From Aristolochia californica (taxonomy: Eukaryota > Streptophyta > Magnoliopsida > Piperales > Aristolochiaceae), in contig JARWKL010000006.1 in NCBI GenBank assembly GCA_029961685.1, positions 8,128,748 through 8,192,747 of the forward strand: a stretch of DNA of 64,000 bases. Direction: 5' to 3'. Under the pieces are notes generated by a model. The model was not told the DNA's origin. It saw only the letters and a program-made list of their open reading frames with translations, and made no database searches. Position 1 is the stretch's first letter, and each line of letters starts with the position of its first letter. Shown here one piece after another: positions 23,901 to 34,702 of this stretch. A program made the translations under genes and the position numbers.

Positions 23901-24046
23901 TTTTTTTTATTGTGTTCTTTCTTTCTTCTTTCCTTCCTTTTTCATTTTTCTTTCTTTATTTCTTCTTTCTTTCTTACTCTATCTTCGGACTTGTTTGTTT
24001 GTCTGTTTCTATCGTGATTCTTTCTTTCTATATTTCTTCTTTATTT
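20331..24046. repeat. GAAA/CTTT purine-pyrimidine array G (right arm of inverted repeat)
   Basis: About 3.7 kb: purine 20331-20585, pyrimidine to 20745, purine to 21058, pyrimidine to 24046. Switch points are distinctive (GATGCAATATATTTTTTG at 20585, TTCATTGAAAG near 20740, GACGGTGTTTC near 21058) and recur in array I and others. From about 20890 on it is the reverse complement of array E. The undisturbed site where array Q took up plastid DNA is at 23810-23820. Frames of up to 435 codons are Phe/Leu/Ser repeat translations. Confidence 0.95.
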
Positions 24047-24077
24047 CAATTAAACTAAACTAAAAGTAAACTAAATT
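24047..24077 (-). repeat. Inverted 31-nt leader snippet at the array/MP junction
   Basis: The reverse complement of this 31-nt stretch matches the viral leader of copy F (19381-19411) with one mismatch. It is inverted relative to the MP that follows, so a piece of leader was flipped between array and MP. The left arm of the inverted repeat carries the same scar at 14299-14318. Confidence 0.8.
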
Positions 24078-25015
24078 AAATGATTGGACAACTCCATCCA
24101 TTAAACCTACATCAATTTACAAGAAAGGGACTTTCACCCTTTCAAGTACCATGGGAATTAAAACAATGGAACAAACAATCAATTTTTGAAAATCAAGATT
24201 CAACTCTTAAATTATTAGAGTTAACTGATCTCAATAAGTATCTTACTGATACTGAGAAGAAATACATGCATATTGGACGCATACAGATTGTGTTCAAACC
24301 CTTGACCTTATTAGGGATGAACACTTGTTTGTAGGCCATACTTCGTGATGGTTGTTGTTTGGATTGGAAACCCTCATTAATGGGTATAGTGGAAACAAGT
24401 CTTAGTAGGGGACCCGTTTATTTTAATGTCCATCCAAACCTTACCCTATCGTTAACAGATAGGAATTTGTTAGAATCACTCCAGTTGAGGATTCTAACAC
24501 AAGGATATAATTTCATTCCTGGAACTAAAACCATTGCAAGGATTCATTTTAAAATTATGAATACCTTAGTCCCTAAGGTATTACACTTACCAGATCAGGG
24601 TAAGACAGTTTTGATCGAGACAGATCTCATAAGTGCAAATGTTGCCACTCCAAGGATGATCAATTGGGAGGAAATTCATTTCCCAAACAACTGGAAAATT
24701 CCCCAGGCTGTTCCTCCAAGACTCCTGATCAATCAGGATATTGATCAAGTTCTTCAATTCACAGATGGAGACATGGTTATTAATTTTAAACCTAAGAATC
24801 CCTACCGAGTCTCTTTACCACCGTCATCCAGATACTCAGACGTAGACCAGACCTCACGCCTACATGAGTTGGATGCAACACCATCCGTTAAGGATGATTC
24901 CTCATTAAAAGGAATCGACATATCAGACACCCAAATTCCTCGTGGTGTCTATACCAAAAGGGAGCATGAGCGAACTTCTCCCACTCCCAGTGAAATGACT
25001 AGTTTCAATTTGTGA
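24078..25015 (+). pseudogene. EPRV copy H: ORF1 movement protein, N-terminus lost
   Basis: Movement protein from about residue 20 on. A frameshift lies near 24185 and a TAG at 24332-24334 (CAG in other copies). The C-terminal 219 codons (24359-25015) are open: SRGPVYFNVHPN, FIPGTKTIARIHFKIMN, and the Ser/Pro/Thr-rich tail, stopping at TGA 25013-25015. This is the mirror partner of copy D MP, but here the Gln codon that is TAG in D is still CAG. Confidence 0.92.
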
Positions 25016-25017
25016 TT

Positions 25018-26966
25018 ATGATTTTTACACCACAACCGATTGACCAGAATCCACCCCCTGTTGTAGTGGACAGAGCAGCAATTAAAGCTGAATTCTTTCA
25101 CCCCAGTAATCTTGGTTTCAAAAGATGGTTTTTTAACACCTATGGGCAAACAGAACGCATGGAATTTTCAAAAGACTTTTATCTTTATTTAGACACAAAT
25201 AAGGTAATTACGTCTTTTGTTGATTGGTTTATGCATTTTAGATTGAAGCAAGTGGAGAAACGACCATTAGTTTCGTCCACATATTCCAATCTTTCAACCC
25301 TAACGAAAGAATGGCAGCTTCAATCTGGCACATCCATCAGATCAGTCCATCCTCCAACTGATCCGATAAAGCTTAAATTTCCAAGCTCATCAGGAAAATT
25401 CTCTTCTACTATTGAGGCAGTTGCATTTGTCAATCTTGAATCTCCTCTTAACCCTATGGGTCAAATCAGAAGACAAAACAATTTTACCAATTTAAATCTT
25501 AAAAAAATTGGCCAACAGCTAATTCGTATTGAAGATTTATTGGATAAAGGTACTCCAGAGAAATATTGTCAAAATCCTTATGACTTATCTTCTCAAAAAT
25601 TACCTTTATTGATGAACAATAAACCGTTCATCAAACCACCTGTTCCCTTTAAGAACTTTAAATTGGATAATAATTCTGAAGTTGTTGAGGAATTATTATC
25701 TGTTCTTGGAAGGTTGAATCTTTCTGATGATCAACTCAAACAAGCCAAGGAAGCCAAAGCTGCCGAGATTCTAAAAAGCATTCAAGTGCTAGAATCTCAT
25801 GAAGATTCTTCTTCATCTCAAATTACTGAAGTTTTAACTCCTTCAGCATACTTTGATTCTGATGTAGGTCAAGACTTGAATCTCAAAGATTTAGGTCTAA
25901 CCAATGTTACACAGATTGAAGAAATTCTCCAAGAAATGATTCAAGACCCGAGTATCCAAAAATTAGATTATGATAAAAAATCTACTCGGCGTTGGGATCT
26001 AAATCACAAACTTTATTACCATAGACCTACACCACAGGACCTATTGTATGAAGAAAATGTGTATTTAGATAAAAAAGCTTATGATGGCAAATCCATTTAT
26101 GAATGGAATATAGTTGGATTATCTGAATATCAGATATTGGAACATTGTCGCCGAATGCTTATGTATTGTACAATCTGTTGGCAACATAAGAACTTCGATC
26201 AAGGAATTGCAGAAATGCTTACTGCAGGGTTTTCTGGAGCTCTCAAAGGTTGGTGGGATAATATCCTCACCCTGAACAACATCAAGAAATTTATAATTCA
26301 AAGAAGGTTATCAAAACTGAATCTGGGCAAGCCTACCTCGGTGAGGATGATGCAGTTATACCTTAATTTCTTGTATTGTTCATCATTTCATTGGAAATTT
26401 GACTTCCCAATCAGATAAGGGAAGAGAGGTTTTGAAAAATCTTAGGTGTCGAACACATAGTCATTTTAGATGTATAAGGATGTTTTCCTCACTAAGGTTA
26501 TGCAATGACCAGATGCCAATAATGAATATTGGAAAGCTAAATTTATTGATGGATTACCTACTCTTTTTGCCAGCAAGGTAAGAAAAAGGTTAGGTAATGA
26601 GGTAGGAACTATAAAATATCATCAATATACATATGGTCTCCTTACCAGTGCTATCATCCAAGAAGGACAGACCTTATGTAATGATTTAAAGCTTCAAGCT
26701 CAGCTTAAAAAACAAAATCTTACTGGTAAACATGAGCCTGGTGAATTCTTTGAAGAATTTGATTGTTACACAGGACCACCACCTTCCAATCAAAGGAAGG
26801 GAAAAGGTAAACTCTCTCATTCTAAGAGATAGGAATCCTACTCACACCAGAGTAGGAGATATCCAAAACGACAGTCTCATCAAAAGACTCGTCATGAACC
26901 TAGGAGACCTCCTCCTCGTCAGAGACCACCTCCTAGACGTAATCGTCCAGACAAAAAAAAAATGGC
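25018..26966 (+). pseudogene. EPRV copy H: ORF2 coat protein
   Basis: ATG 25018-25020, two nucleotides after the MP stop. It is the longest viral reading frame in the window: open to about 26266 in the true frame, then shifted by a 1-nt loss at the GWWDN-ILT region and ending at 26418. It shows VDRAAIKAEFFHP, SFVDWFMHFRLKQ, the Ser/Asp-rich segment, PTPQDLLYEENVY, and farther on, in other frames, GREVLKNLRCRT and a basic RRPPPRQRPPPRR-like tail. It is the capsid part of the polyprotein and is non-functional past the shift. Confidence 0.92.
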
Positions 26967-27256
26967 TGTTATAAATGTGGTAAATTAGGCCACTATTCAA
27001 ATAGATGCAAAACCAAAGAGAAACTTAACCAACTTCAAATTGATGTAGGTTTGAGAATCCAGTTGGCTAAAATTCTCTTAAATTCTGATTTTGGGGATGA
27101 TATTGATTATGCTTCATCCAGCCAATCAGAAGAACCACCAAGATTGTAGTTGTTCTCATCTACAATCTGTGGCACAAATGCATCAGATTAATGTTCTTAC
27201 TAATGAACAACAACTTATGCTTAAGAACATTGATCAAGAGGAAGATCCTCTTACCC
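26967..27256 (+). pseudogene. EPRV copy H: zinc knuckle and linker start
   Basis: Intact CCHC zinc knuckle (CYKCGKLGHYSNRC, 26967-27008), the nucleic-acid binding motif at the end of the capsid domain, then the acidic linker up to KNIDQEEDPLT. A frameshift near 27133 splits the linker. The virus stops at about 27256 in a purine array, and this is also the outer edge of the large inverted repeat. Confidence 0.88.
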
Positions 27257-29761
27257 AAAGAAAAATAAATAAACAAATAAAAAAGAAAAAACTAGCCAGA
27301 AAGAAAGAAAAAATAAGAAACAACGAAAAATAAATAAACAAAGAAAGAAGAACGAAACATGAAAGAAGAACGAAATAAGAAATAAAGAAAGAAACTAGAA
27401 AGAAAGAATAAAAGAAATAAATAAAGAAAGAAGAAAGACAAAAGAAAAAAAGAAAGAAACAAGAAAGATAAGAAAGAAAGATGATGAAATATATTTTTTG
27501 TTTCATTCTTTATTTCTTTATTCTTTTTTCTATCATGATTCTTTCTTTCTTCTTCTTTTCTTCTTTCTTCTTTCTTTCAATGTGCCTTATTTCTTTATTT
27601 ATTCTTGCTTGTTTCTTTCTTTCTTTTTTTCTTGTTTCTTCATTGAAAGAAAAAGGAATGAAACTAGCAAGGAAGAAAGAAACACAAAGTTAAAGAAAGA
27701 AACATGAAATAAATAAACAAGAAAGATCAAATAAATAAAAGGCACATAGAAATAAATAAGAAATAAGTGAAGAAGAAGAAAGAATCACAATAGAAACAAA
27801 TAAAGAAACAAGTAAAAAAAAATAAGAAAAAAAGAAGAAAAAATAATGAAAAAATTGAAATTGAAAAAAGAAAAAAGTGAAAGAAGAAAAAAGAAAAATC
27901 AAGAAAGAAAGAAGCAAGAAAGAAAGAAATAAAATAGAAAAAAATTTAAATATAGGAACAAGAAAGAAAGAAAGAACGAAAGACTCGTAAACAAAAAAAC
28001 AAAGAAAAAAGAAAGAAAAAATAAAGAAACAAACAAGAAAGATAAGAATGAAAGAAGACGAAAAGAAAGAAAGAATAAAGAAAGACAATGTTTCTTCATT
28101 TTTCTTTTTTCTTTCTTCTTGTTTATATATTTATTATTTTTTTCTTCTTCTTTTCTCCTTTCTTATGTTTTTCAATGTGCTTTATTTCTTAATTGATTCC
28201 TTCTTCTTTCTTTCTTTCTTTCTTTTTTTCTTCTTTCATTTGTTTATTTTTTCTTTCTTTCTTTCTTTTTGTCTTCTTTTGATCTTTCTTCCTTTCTTTT
28301 TTCTTTCTTTCTAACTTATTTGTTTGTTTGTTTCTATCGTGATTCTTTCTTTGTTTTTCTTTTCATATTTATTCTTTCTTTTTGTGTCTTTCATTATTTG
28401 TTCTTTCATTTTTCTTTCATTCTTATTTCTTTCTTGCATTTTTTTGTCTTCTATTTCATTTTTCTTTCTTCCTTTCTAATTTCATTCTTTATTCCTTCTT
28501 CTTTCTATCTATATTTCTTTTTTATTCCTTTTTCCTTCTTCTTCCATTCCTTTTTCTTCTTTCTTTACATTATTTTGTCTTTCTTTCTTTCTGTCTTTTT
28601 CTTTCTTCTTTCTTTCTTTCTTTATTTCTCATTCGTTTCATTCTTCTTTCTTTCTTTCTTTATTTCTCATCTTCTTTCTTTCTTTCTTTTTTTTTCTTTT
28701 GTCTTTCTCCTTTCTTTATTTATTTCTTTTATTCTTTCTTTCTAGTTTCTTTCTTTATTTCTTATTTCTTTATTTTTTAGTTCTTATCTTTCTTTCTCTA
28801 TTTTGTCTTTCTTTCTTTTATTTATTTTATGTTTTGCTTATTTATTTATTTTTTCTTGTTCTTTATTTTGCTTATTTATTTATTTTTATCTTTCTTTTGA
28901 TTTTTTTTCTTGTTTCTTTATTTCTTTCTTCATTCATTCTTTTTTTATTTTTTATTTATTTCTTTCATTCTTTCTATTTCTTTCTTTCATGTTTCTTTCT
29001 TTATCTTTGTCTTTCTTTCTTCCTTTCTAAATTCATTCCTTTTTCTTTCGTCTTTCTATCTATATTTTTTTTTGCTTCCTTTCTTTCCTTCGTCCTTTTT
29101 TTTTCTTTCCTTCTTTCTTTCTTGTTTGTTTGTTTTTTTTTCTTCTTTCTTTTTTATTTCTTGTTTTTTTGTTTCTATCTTGATTCTTTCCTTCTTCTTC
29201 TTTTTTTCTTTCTTATTTCTTTCAAAGTGCCTGATTTCTTTATCCATTTCTTCTTGGTTCTTTCTTTCTTCTTTCTTTTTCTTTCTTCTTTCTTTATTTC
29301 TTCGTTCTCTCTTTTGTTCTTTTTTGTTTGTTTCTTTCATTGTTTATGTTTATTTCATTCTTTTTTCCTTGTTTCTTTCTTCATTTCTTCAACTTTCTTT
29401 CATTTTTTGCTTTTTCTTTTTTCTTTTTTTTTCTTTCTTTCTTTCTTCCTTCATTCTTCTTTCTTTCTTCTCCTTTCTTTCTTTTCCCTCTCTTCTTCTT
29501 TCTTTCTTATTTATTTTCATCTGTCTTTCTATCTTGTATCTTTCCTTTTTGTTTCTCTTCTTCTCTCATTCTTATTCTTTCTTTCCATACTTCTTTCTTT
29601 CTTTCTTTCAATTTTTCTTTCTTCTTTCTTTCTTTCTTTCTTTATTTCTTCTTTCCTTCTTTATCTCTTATTTCATACTTCATTCTTCCTTCTTTCTTTT
29701 TTCTTCTTTCCTGCTTTCTTTCTCGTTTGTTTGTTTGTTTGTTTGTTTTTTTCATTCTGAT

Positions 29762-29801
<40 letters not shown>

Positions 29802-30752
29802 GTTTGTTTGTTTGTTTGTTTGTTTCTTTTTCTTTCATTCTGATTCTTTCTTTCTTTATTTCTTGTTTGTTTATTTCTATCTTGAGTCTTTCTCTTTTCT
29901 TGTTTCTTATTTCTATCAATATGCCTTATTTCTTTATTTATTCCTTCTTCTTTCTTTCTTTCTTTTTCTTTCTTCTTTCATTATTTTGTCCCTATTTCTT
30001 TCTTCATTTCTTCAACTTTCTTTCATTCTTTCTTTTTTCTTCTTTCTTTCTTCAATTTTCTCTCTTTATTGCTTTCTTCTTCTTTCTTTCTTTCTTTATT
30101 TCTTCCTCTCTTATTCTTTCTTTCTTGTTTATTTTCATCATTCTTTCTATCTTGTTTCTTGCTTCTTTGTTTCTTACTTTTTCTTTCTATCTATTTGTCT
30201 TTCTTCTCTTGTTTGTTTCTCTTTTCTTCTTTCTTTCTTATTTTTTCTTTCTTTCTTGTTTCTTGCTTATTTATTTATTTTTATCTTTCTTTTGATTTTT
30301 TTCTTGTTCTTTATTTTGCTGTTTCTTCTTCCATTCTTTTTTGTTCTTTCTCTATTTCCTCTTTCTTTCTTTTCATCTTGTTTCTTTTTTCTTCTTCTTT
30401 CTATCTTCTTTTTTTCATTTTTATTTCTTTATTTCTATAATGTTTCTTTCTTGGTTCTTTCTTTCCTGCTTCTTTATTTCTTGCTTCTTTCTTTCTTGAT
30501 TCCTTCATTTTTTCATTCTTTCTTTCTTTCTTTCTTTCTTTCTTCATTCTTTATTTTTTGTCTTCTTTCTATGTTTCTTTGTTTTCTCCTCTGTCTTTCT
30601 TTCTTACTTTTTTCTTTCTTCCTTTCTTGTTTCTTGCCTTATATCTTTCTTATTTTTCTTTCTTTTTTCATCTTTGTTTCTTTGTTCCTTGTTGTTTTTG
30701 TCTTGATTCTTTCTTTTTTCTTCTTTCAGTTTTTTCAATTTTTTTTTCTTTC
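27257..30752. repeat. GAAA/CTTT purine-pyrimidine array I
   Basis: About 3.5 kb: purine to 27487, pyrimidine to 27645, purine to 28085, pyrimidine to 30752. It repeats the landmark order of array G: GATGAAATATATTTTTTG (27480), TTCATTGAAAG (near 27640), the purine/pyrimidine switch (28085), then TTGTTTCTATCGTGATTC (28330). It therefore shares ancestry with G and did not arise by local slippage. The 461-codon frame at 28910-30295 is repeat translation. Confidence 0.95.
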
Positions 30753-31109
30753 TTATATTGTGTCTTTACCCTATATTGATGGGTTCAATGAAAGGGCCAT
30801 TCCCACCAAAGCTAGGCCTAGCCAAATGAAACATACTTTTCTATACCTATGCAAGAAATAAATCCAAAATCTTTTGGATAAAAAATTAATTAGAAAATCC
30901 TACTCCCCATGGAGTTGTATTACTTTTTATGTCAATAAAAATGCAGAAAAGGAACGAGAAGTTCCTCAATTAGTGGTTAATTATAAACCACTCAATGATT
31001 GTTTGAAATGGATTAGATATCCAATTCCAAACAAAAAGGATTTATTAGACAGATTTTTTTATTTTAAAGTCTTTTCAAAATTTGATTTTAAAGTCTTTTC
31101 AAAATTATA
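30753..31109 (+). pseudogene. EPRV copy J: RT N-terminal fragment, plus side of fold-back
   Basis: RT start from the SLPYIDGFNER block through ARPSQMKH and FYVNKNAEKE to the SKFD motif. The end is a perfect 22-nt core repeated in tandem with a 24-nt period (31061-31084 and 31085-31108). At about 31110 the sequence turns onto the opposite strand. One stop lies near 30859. Confidence 0.87.
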
Positions 31110-31600
31110 AACCATTCAAAGTGACCAAAAGGGACAGTGAATGCAGTCTTATATTTATCCTTTTCATTGATTTGAATTTGCCAATATCCAGATTTCAAAT
31201 CAACTTTTGAAAATATTTTAGTAGAAAACAATTTGTCTAATAAATCTTTTTTATTTGGGATAGGATATCGAATCCATCTCAAACAATCATTCAGTGGTTT
31301 ATAACTAACCACTAATCTCGGAACACCTCGTTCCTTTTTTGCATTTTTATTTACATAAAATGTTGTACAACTCCATGCGGAATAAGATTTTCTAATTAAT
31401 TTCTTATCCAACAGATTTTGGATTTCCTTCTTGCAAAGGTCTAGTAATGTATGTTTCATTGGCTAGGCCTTGCTTTTGTAGGGATGGTTCTTTCATTGAA
31501 CTCATCAGTATATGGTAAAGACACAATATATTTATGTCGGTCCAAAAAAGCAGTAGGAATGTCACTACAAATTTCTTGGGCACATATTTTCTAAAGAGAA
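31110..31600 (-). pseudogene. EPRV copy J: RT N-terminal fragment, minus side of fold-back
   Basis: The same RT region as the preceding feature, now on the minus strand (31088-31459 open): GHFEW block, KSGYWQIQINEKDKYKT, LVVSYKPLNDCLRW. It begins about 30 residues beyond the point where the plus copy stops, so the two arms (about 330 bp) form a hairpin with a short spacer. YIDD and everything after it are missing. Frames shift near 31460 and 31590. Confidence 0.88.
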
Positions 31601-32703
31601 CTAATTTTCTCTTTTATATCTATAGTTTCCAATTGTTGTTCAAGGGTTAAAATTTGAATTTCTTTATGCAGGAAACTAAGATGATGTTCTTTAACATTTC
31701 TTAATTCGGAAATCTCATTGATAAAACTAATTTGAGGAGGAGATTTGAAAGAGAAATATAGGGGTTTATTATTAACCTGTCCAAGAATTCCTTGATTATC
31801 AATACATTTAATTGGCATGATTTTCTCCAAAAAAGGAGTGCCTAATATGACATTTTGAGTCTTATTCTTGACTAATAAAAAGTCTGTATTAATACACTGA
31901 TTATTAGTGCAAATGGAGGCATTATTTAATTTGTATTTAATTTTCATTTTGTCTCCATTGGCATTAGCCAAAGTTTGAGTTGTTTTCTCAACATATTGGG
32001 TTGGGATTAACCCTTCCTGGATGCAGTTTAAATCTGCTCCACTATCAATCAGAGCTGTCAGTTTAGGAATGACAAAGTTCTGATCAATTACCAAATTAAT
32101 AACAGTATGCCACCTTTGATGGATGACTTTGGTAATTTTATTAAGAAAAGATTCCTCAGATTTCTTTTCTTTATGTGAACTACTTTGTTAACATTTTTGT
32201 TCAAGCTTTTTATAAAGAGATTTTAATTCTTTTAATTCAAGCTTGATTTCTTTAATTTCTCCTTGTAATGAGGAGATGGATACGGGTTGTTTTGAAGAAT
32301 TGGTTTCTTCATAACAACCAATAATTTCCTTCAAAGAATAAGGTTTTACTCCTTGAATGGGAGGTATCTTTGAAGTAGTTTGCATTTGATCAAGATATTC
32401 TTTGATTAAATATCGTTTTGTTTGAGGATCCTACTCCTGATCAATATTCTCTAGCATACGTTGTTGATCATTGGTAAGAACATTAATCTGATGCATTTGT
32501 GCCACAGATTGAAGATGGGAACAGCTACAATCTTGGTCATCTGATTGACTGGATGAGGCATAATCAATATCAACCCCAAAATCAGAATTTAAGAGGATTT
32601 TAGCCAACTGGATTCTCAATCCTTCATCTATTTGAAGTTGGTTAAGTTTCTCTTTAGTTTTGCATCTATTGGAATAGCGGCCTAATTTGCCACATTTGTA
32701 ACA
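31601..32703 (-). pseudogene. EPRV copy J: aspartic protease, linker and zinc knuckle
   Basis: The protease block is open over 31591-32094, with LIDSGADLNCIQ near the complement of 32035-32070. The linker and Lys/Glu coiled-coil-like segment follow upstream in separate frames (32188-32385, 32431-32619). The zinc knuckle 32662-32703 has the His codon changed to Arg (CGC, complement of 32677-32679), so it reads CYKCGKLGRYSNRC and should not bind zinc normally. Confidence 0.88.
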
Positions 32704-34557
32704 GAAAATTTTCTTTTTGTTTGGAGGAGTTCTTCTAGGAGGTGGTTTGTGACATGGCGGAGATCTCCTAGTTTCATGACGAGTCTTTTGATGAGACTAT
32801 TTTTTGGGATATATCCTACTCTGATGGGAGTAGGGTTCTGGTCTCTTAGAATGCGAGACTTTCCCTTTTCCCTTCCTTTGATGGGAAGGTGGTGGACTTG
32901 TATCACATGCAACTGTTCACAAAATTCACCAAGCTCATGATTACCAGTAAGATTTTGTTTCTTAAGTTGAGCTTGAAACTTTAAATCATTACATAAGGTC
33001 AGTCCTTCTTGGATGATAGCACTGGTAAGGAGACCATATGTATATTGATGGTAGTTGATAATTCCTACCTCATTACCTAATCTTTTTCTCACCTTGCTGG
33101 CAAAAAAGTTGGTAATCCATCAATAAATTTAGCTTTCCAATATTCATTATTGGCATCGGTTCTTTGCATAACCTTAGTGAGGAAAACATCTTTATACCAT
33201 CTAAAATGGCTAAGTGTTCTACACCTTAGATTCTGCAACACCTCTCTTCCCTTATCAGTAGTGGAAGTTAAATTGCCAATAAAATGATGAACAATACATG
33301 AAATTAAGGTATAAACTGCATCATCCTCACCAAGGTAGGCTCGGCCTGATTCAGTTTTAATTACCTTTTTGGAATTATAAATTTCATGATGTTGTTCAGG
33401 GGTGAGGATATTATCCCACCAACCTTTAAGGATTCCAGAAAACCCAGCAGTTAAGATTTCTACTATTCCTTGATCAGTATTCTTATGTTGCCGACAATAC
33501 ATAAGCATTCGACGACAATGTTCTAGAATCTGTTATTCAGACATGGCGTCTATGTTCCATTCATAGATTGATCTTCCATCATAATCCTTTTGATCTATAT
33601 ACACATTCTCTTCATATAATAGGTCCTGAGGTGTAGGCCTATGATAATAGAGTTTGCGATTTAGATCCCAATCCCGAGTAGATTTTTTAGTATAATTTAA
33701 TTTTTGAATACTCAGTTGGTCCCTAATCATGTCCTGAAACATTTCTTCAGTCTGATTTACATTGGTTAAACCCAAATCTTTAAGATTAGAGTTTTGACCT
33801 TCATCAGAGTCAGAGTATGCTGAAGGAGTTAAATCTTCAGAATTTTGTGATAAAGAATCTTCTTGAGATTCATGAGATTCTAAAACTTGAATGTTTTTTA
33901 ACATCTCATCGGCTTTAGCCGCTTTGGCTTGTTTGAGTTGATCTTCAGAAAGATTTAGTCTTCCAAGCCTGGTTAATAATTCGTCAACAACTTCAGAATT
34001 ATTATCCAAGTTAAAATTCCTAATTGGAATAGGGAGTTTGATGAGTGGTTTATTATTCATCAATAAAGGTAACTTTCGAGAAGATAAGTCAAAAGGATTT
34101 TGAAAATATTTCTCCTGTGTCCCTTTGTCCAATAAATCTTCAACGTGCGTAAGCTGTTGGCCTATCGTTTGAAGATTTAAATTGATAAAGTTATTTTGTC
34201 TCCTGATCTGACCCATAGGATTCAGGCTAATTTCAGGATTAACAAAAGCAACGACATCTACAAAATCAGGAGCTTTGCCTGATGTGCTTGAGAATTCAAG
34301 CTTAATTGGATCAGTAGGAGGATGAATTGATCGATTATTGATACTAGACATCAGCTGCCATTCTTTCGTTAGGGTTGAAAGAGTGGGAGAGGTGGAAGAA
34401 ACTAAGGGTCATTTCTCCTCTTGCTTATGTCTGAAACGCATAAACCAATCAACGAAAGACATAATAACCTTATTTGTTTCCAAATAAAGATAAAAGTCAT
34501 TTGATAATTCCATGCGGTTTGCAGCCCCATAGGTGTAAAAAAACCAATGTTTGAAAC
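32704..34557 (-). pseudogene. EPRV copy J: ORF2 coat protein, N-terminus lost
   Basis: Capsid domain in three main frames: 33533-34351 (NPFDLSSRKLPLLMNNKPL, PTPQDLLYEENVY), 33089-33508 (GWWDN, EYWKAKFIDGLP) and 32682-33092 (basic tail). It ends near 34557 at the FKHWFF block, about 30 residues from the start, where gypsy retrotransposon sequence begins. Frameshifts lie near 33520 and 33095. Confidence 0.88.
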
Positions 34558-34558
34558 A

Positions 34559-34702
34559 TGGGAACGTGTGGACATCTTCAAACAAGTCTACCCAGCTTTT
34601 GAGCTTGAGGACAAGCTCTTTCTCCATGGGGAGGCAGATGTTGAGGACTCAATAGCACACCGAGTCACACAACGAAGAAGACAACAACAACTCACTCAAT
34701 AG
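34559..34702 (+). mobile_element. Ty3/gypsy retrotransposon: end of pol polyprotein
   Basis: An open frame with WERVDIFKQVYPAFELEDKL and LFLHGEADVEDS, stopping at TAG 34700-34702. The F-x-LEDK-x-x-x-x-GE pattern is characteristic of the extreme C-terminus of plant gypsy pol. A purine-rich tract (TGGGGAGGCAGA, about 34627-34638) ends where the LTR is predicted to begin. Everything upstream is missing, replaced by EPRV. Assignment is from motif memory. Confidence 0.65.

Noticed and set aside
28910..30295. 461-codon open frame, and others of 200-435 codons at 3495-4175, 16233-17060, 21237-22544 and 29800-30861
   Set aside because: They consist of Phe/Leu/Ser repeats from CTTT arrays, with several overlapping frames open at once. 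The absence of stops follows from base composition.
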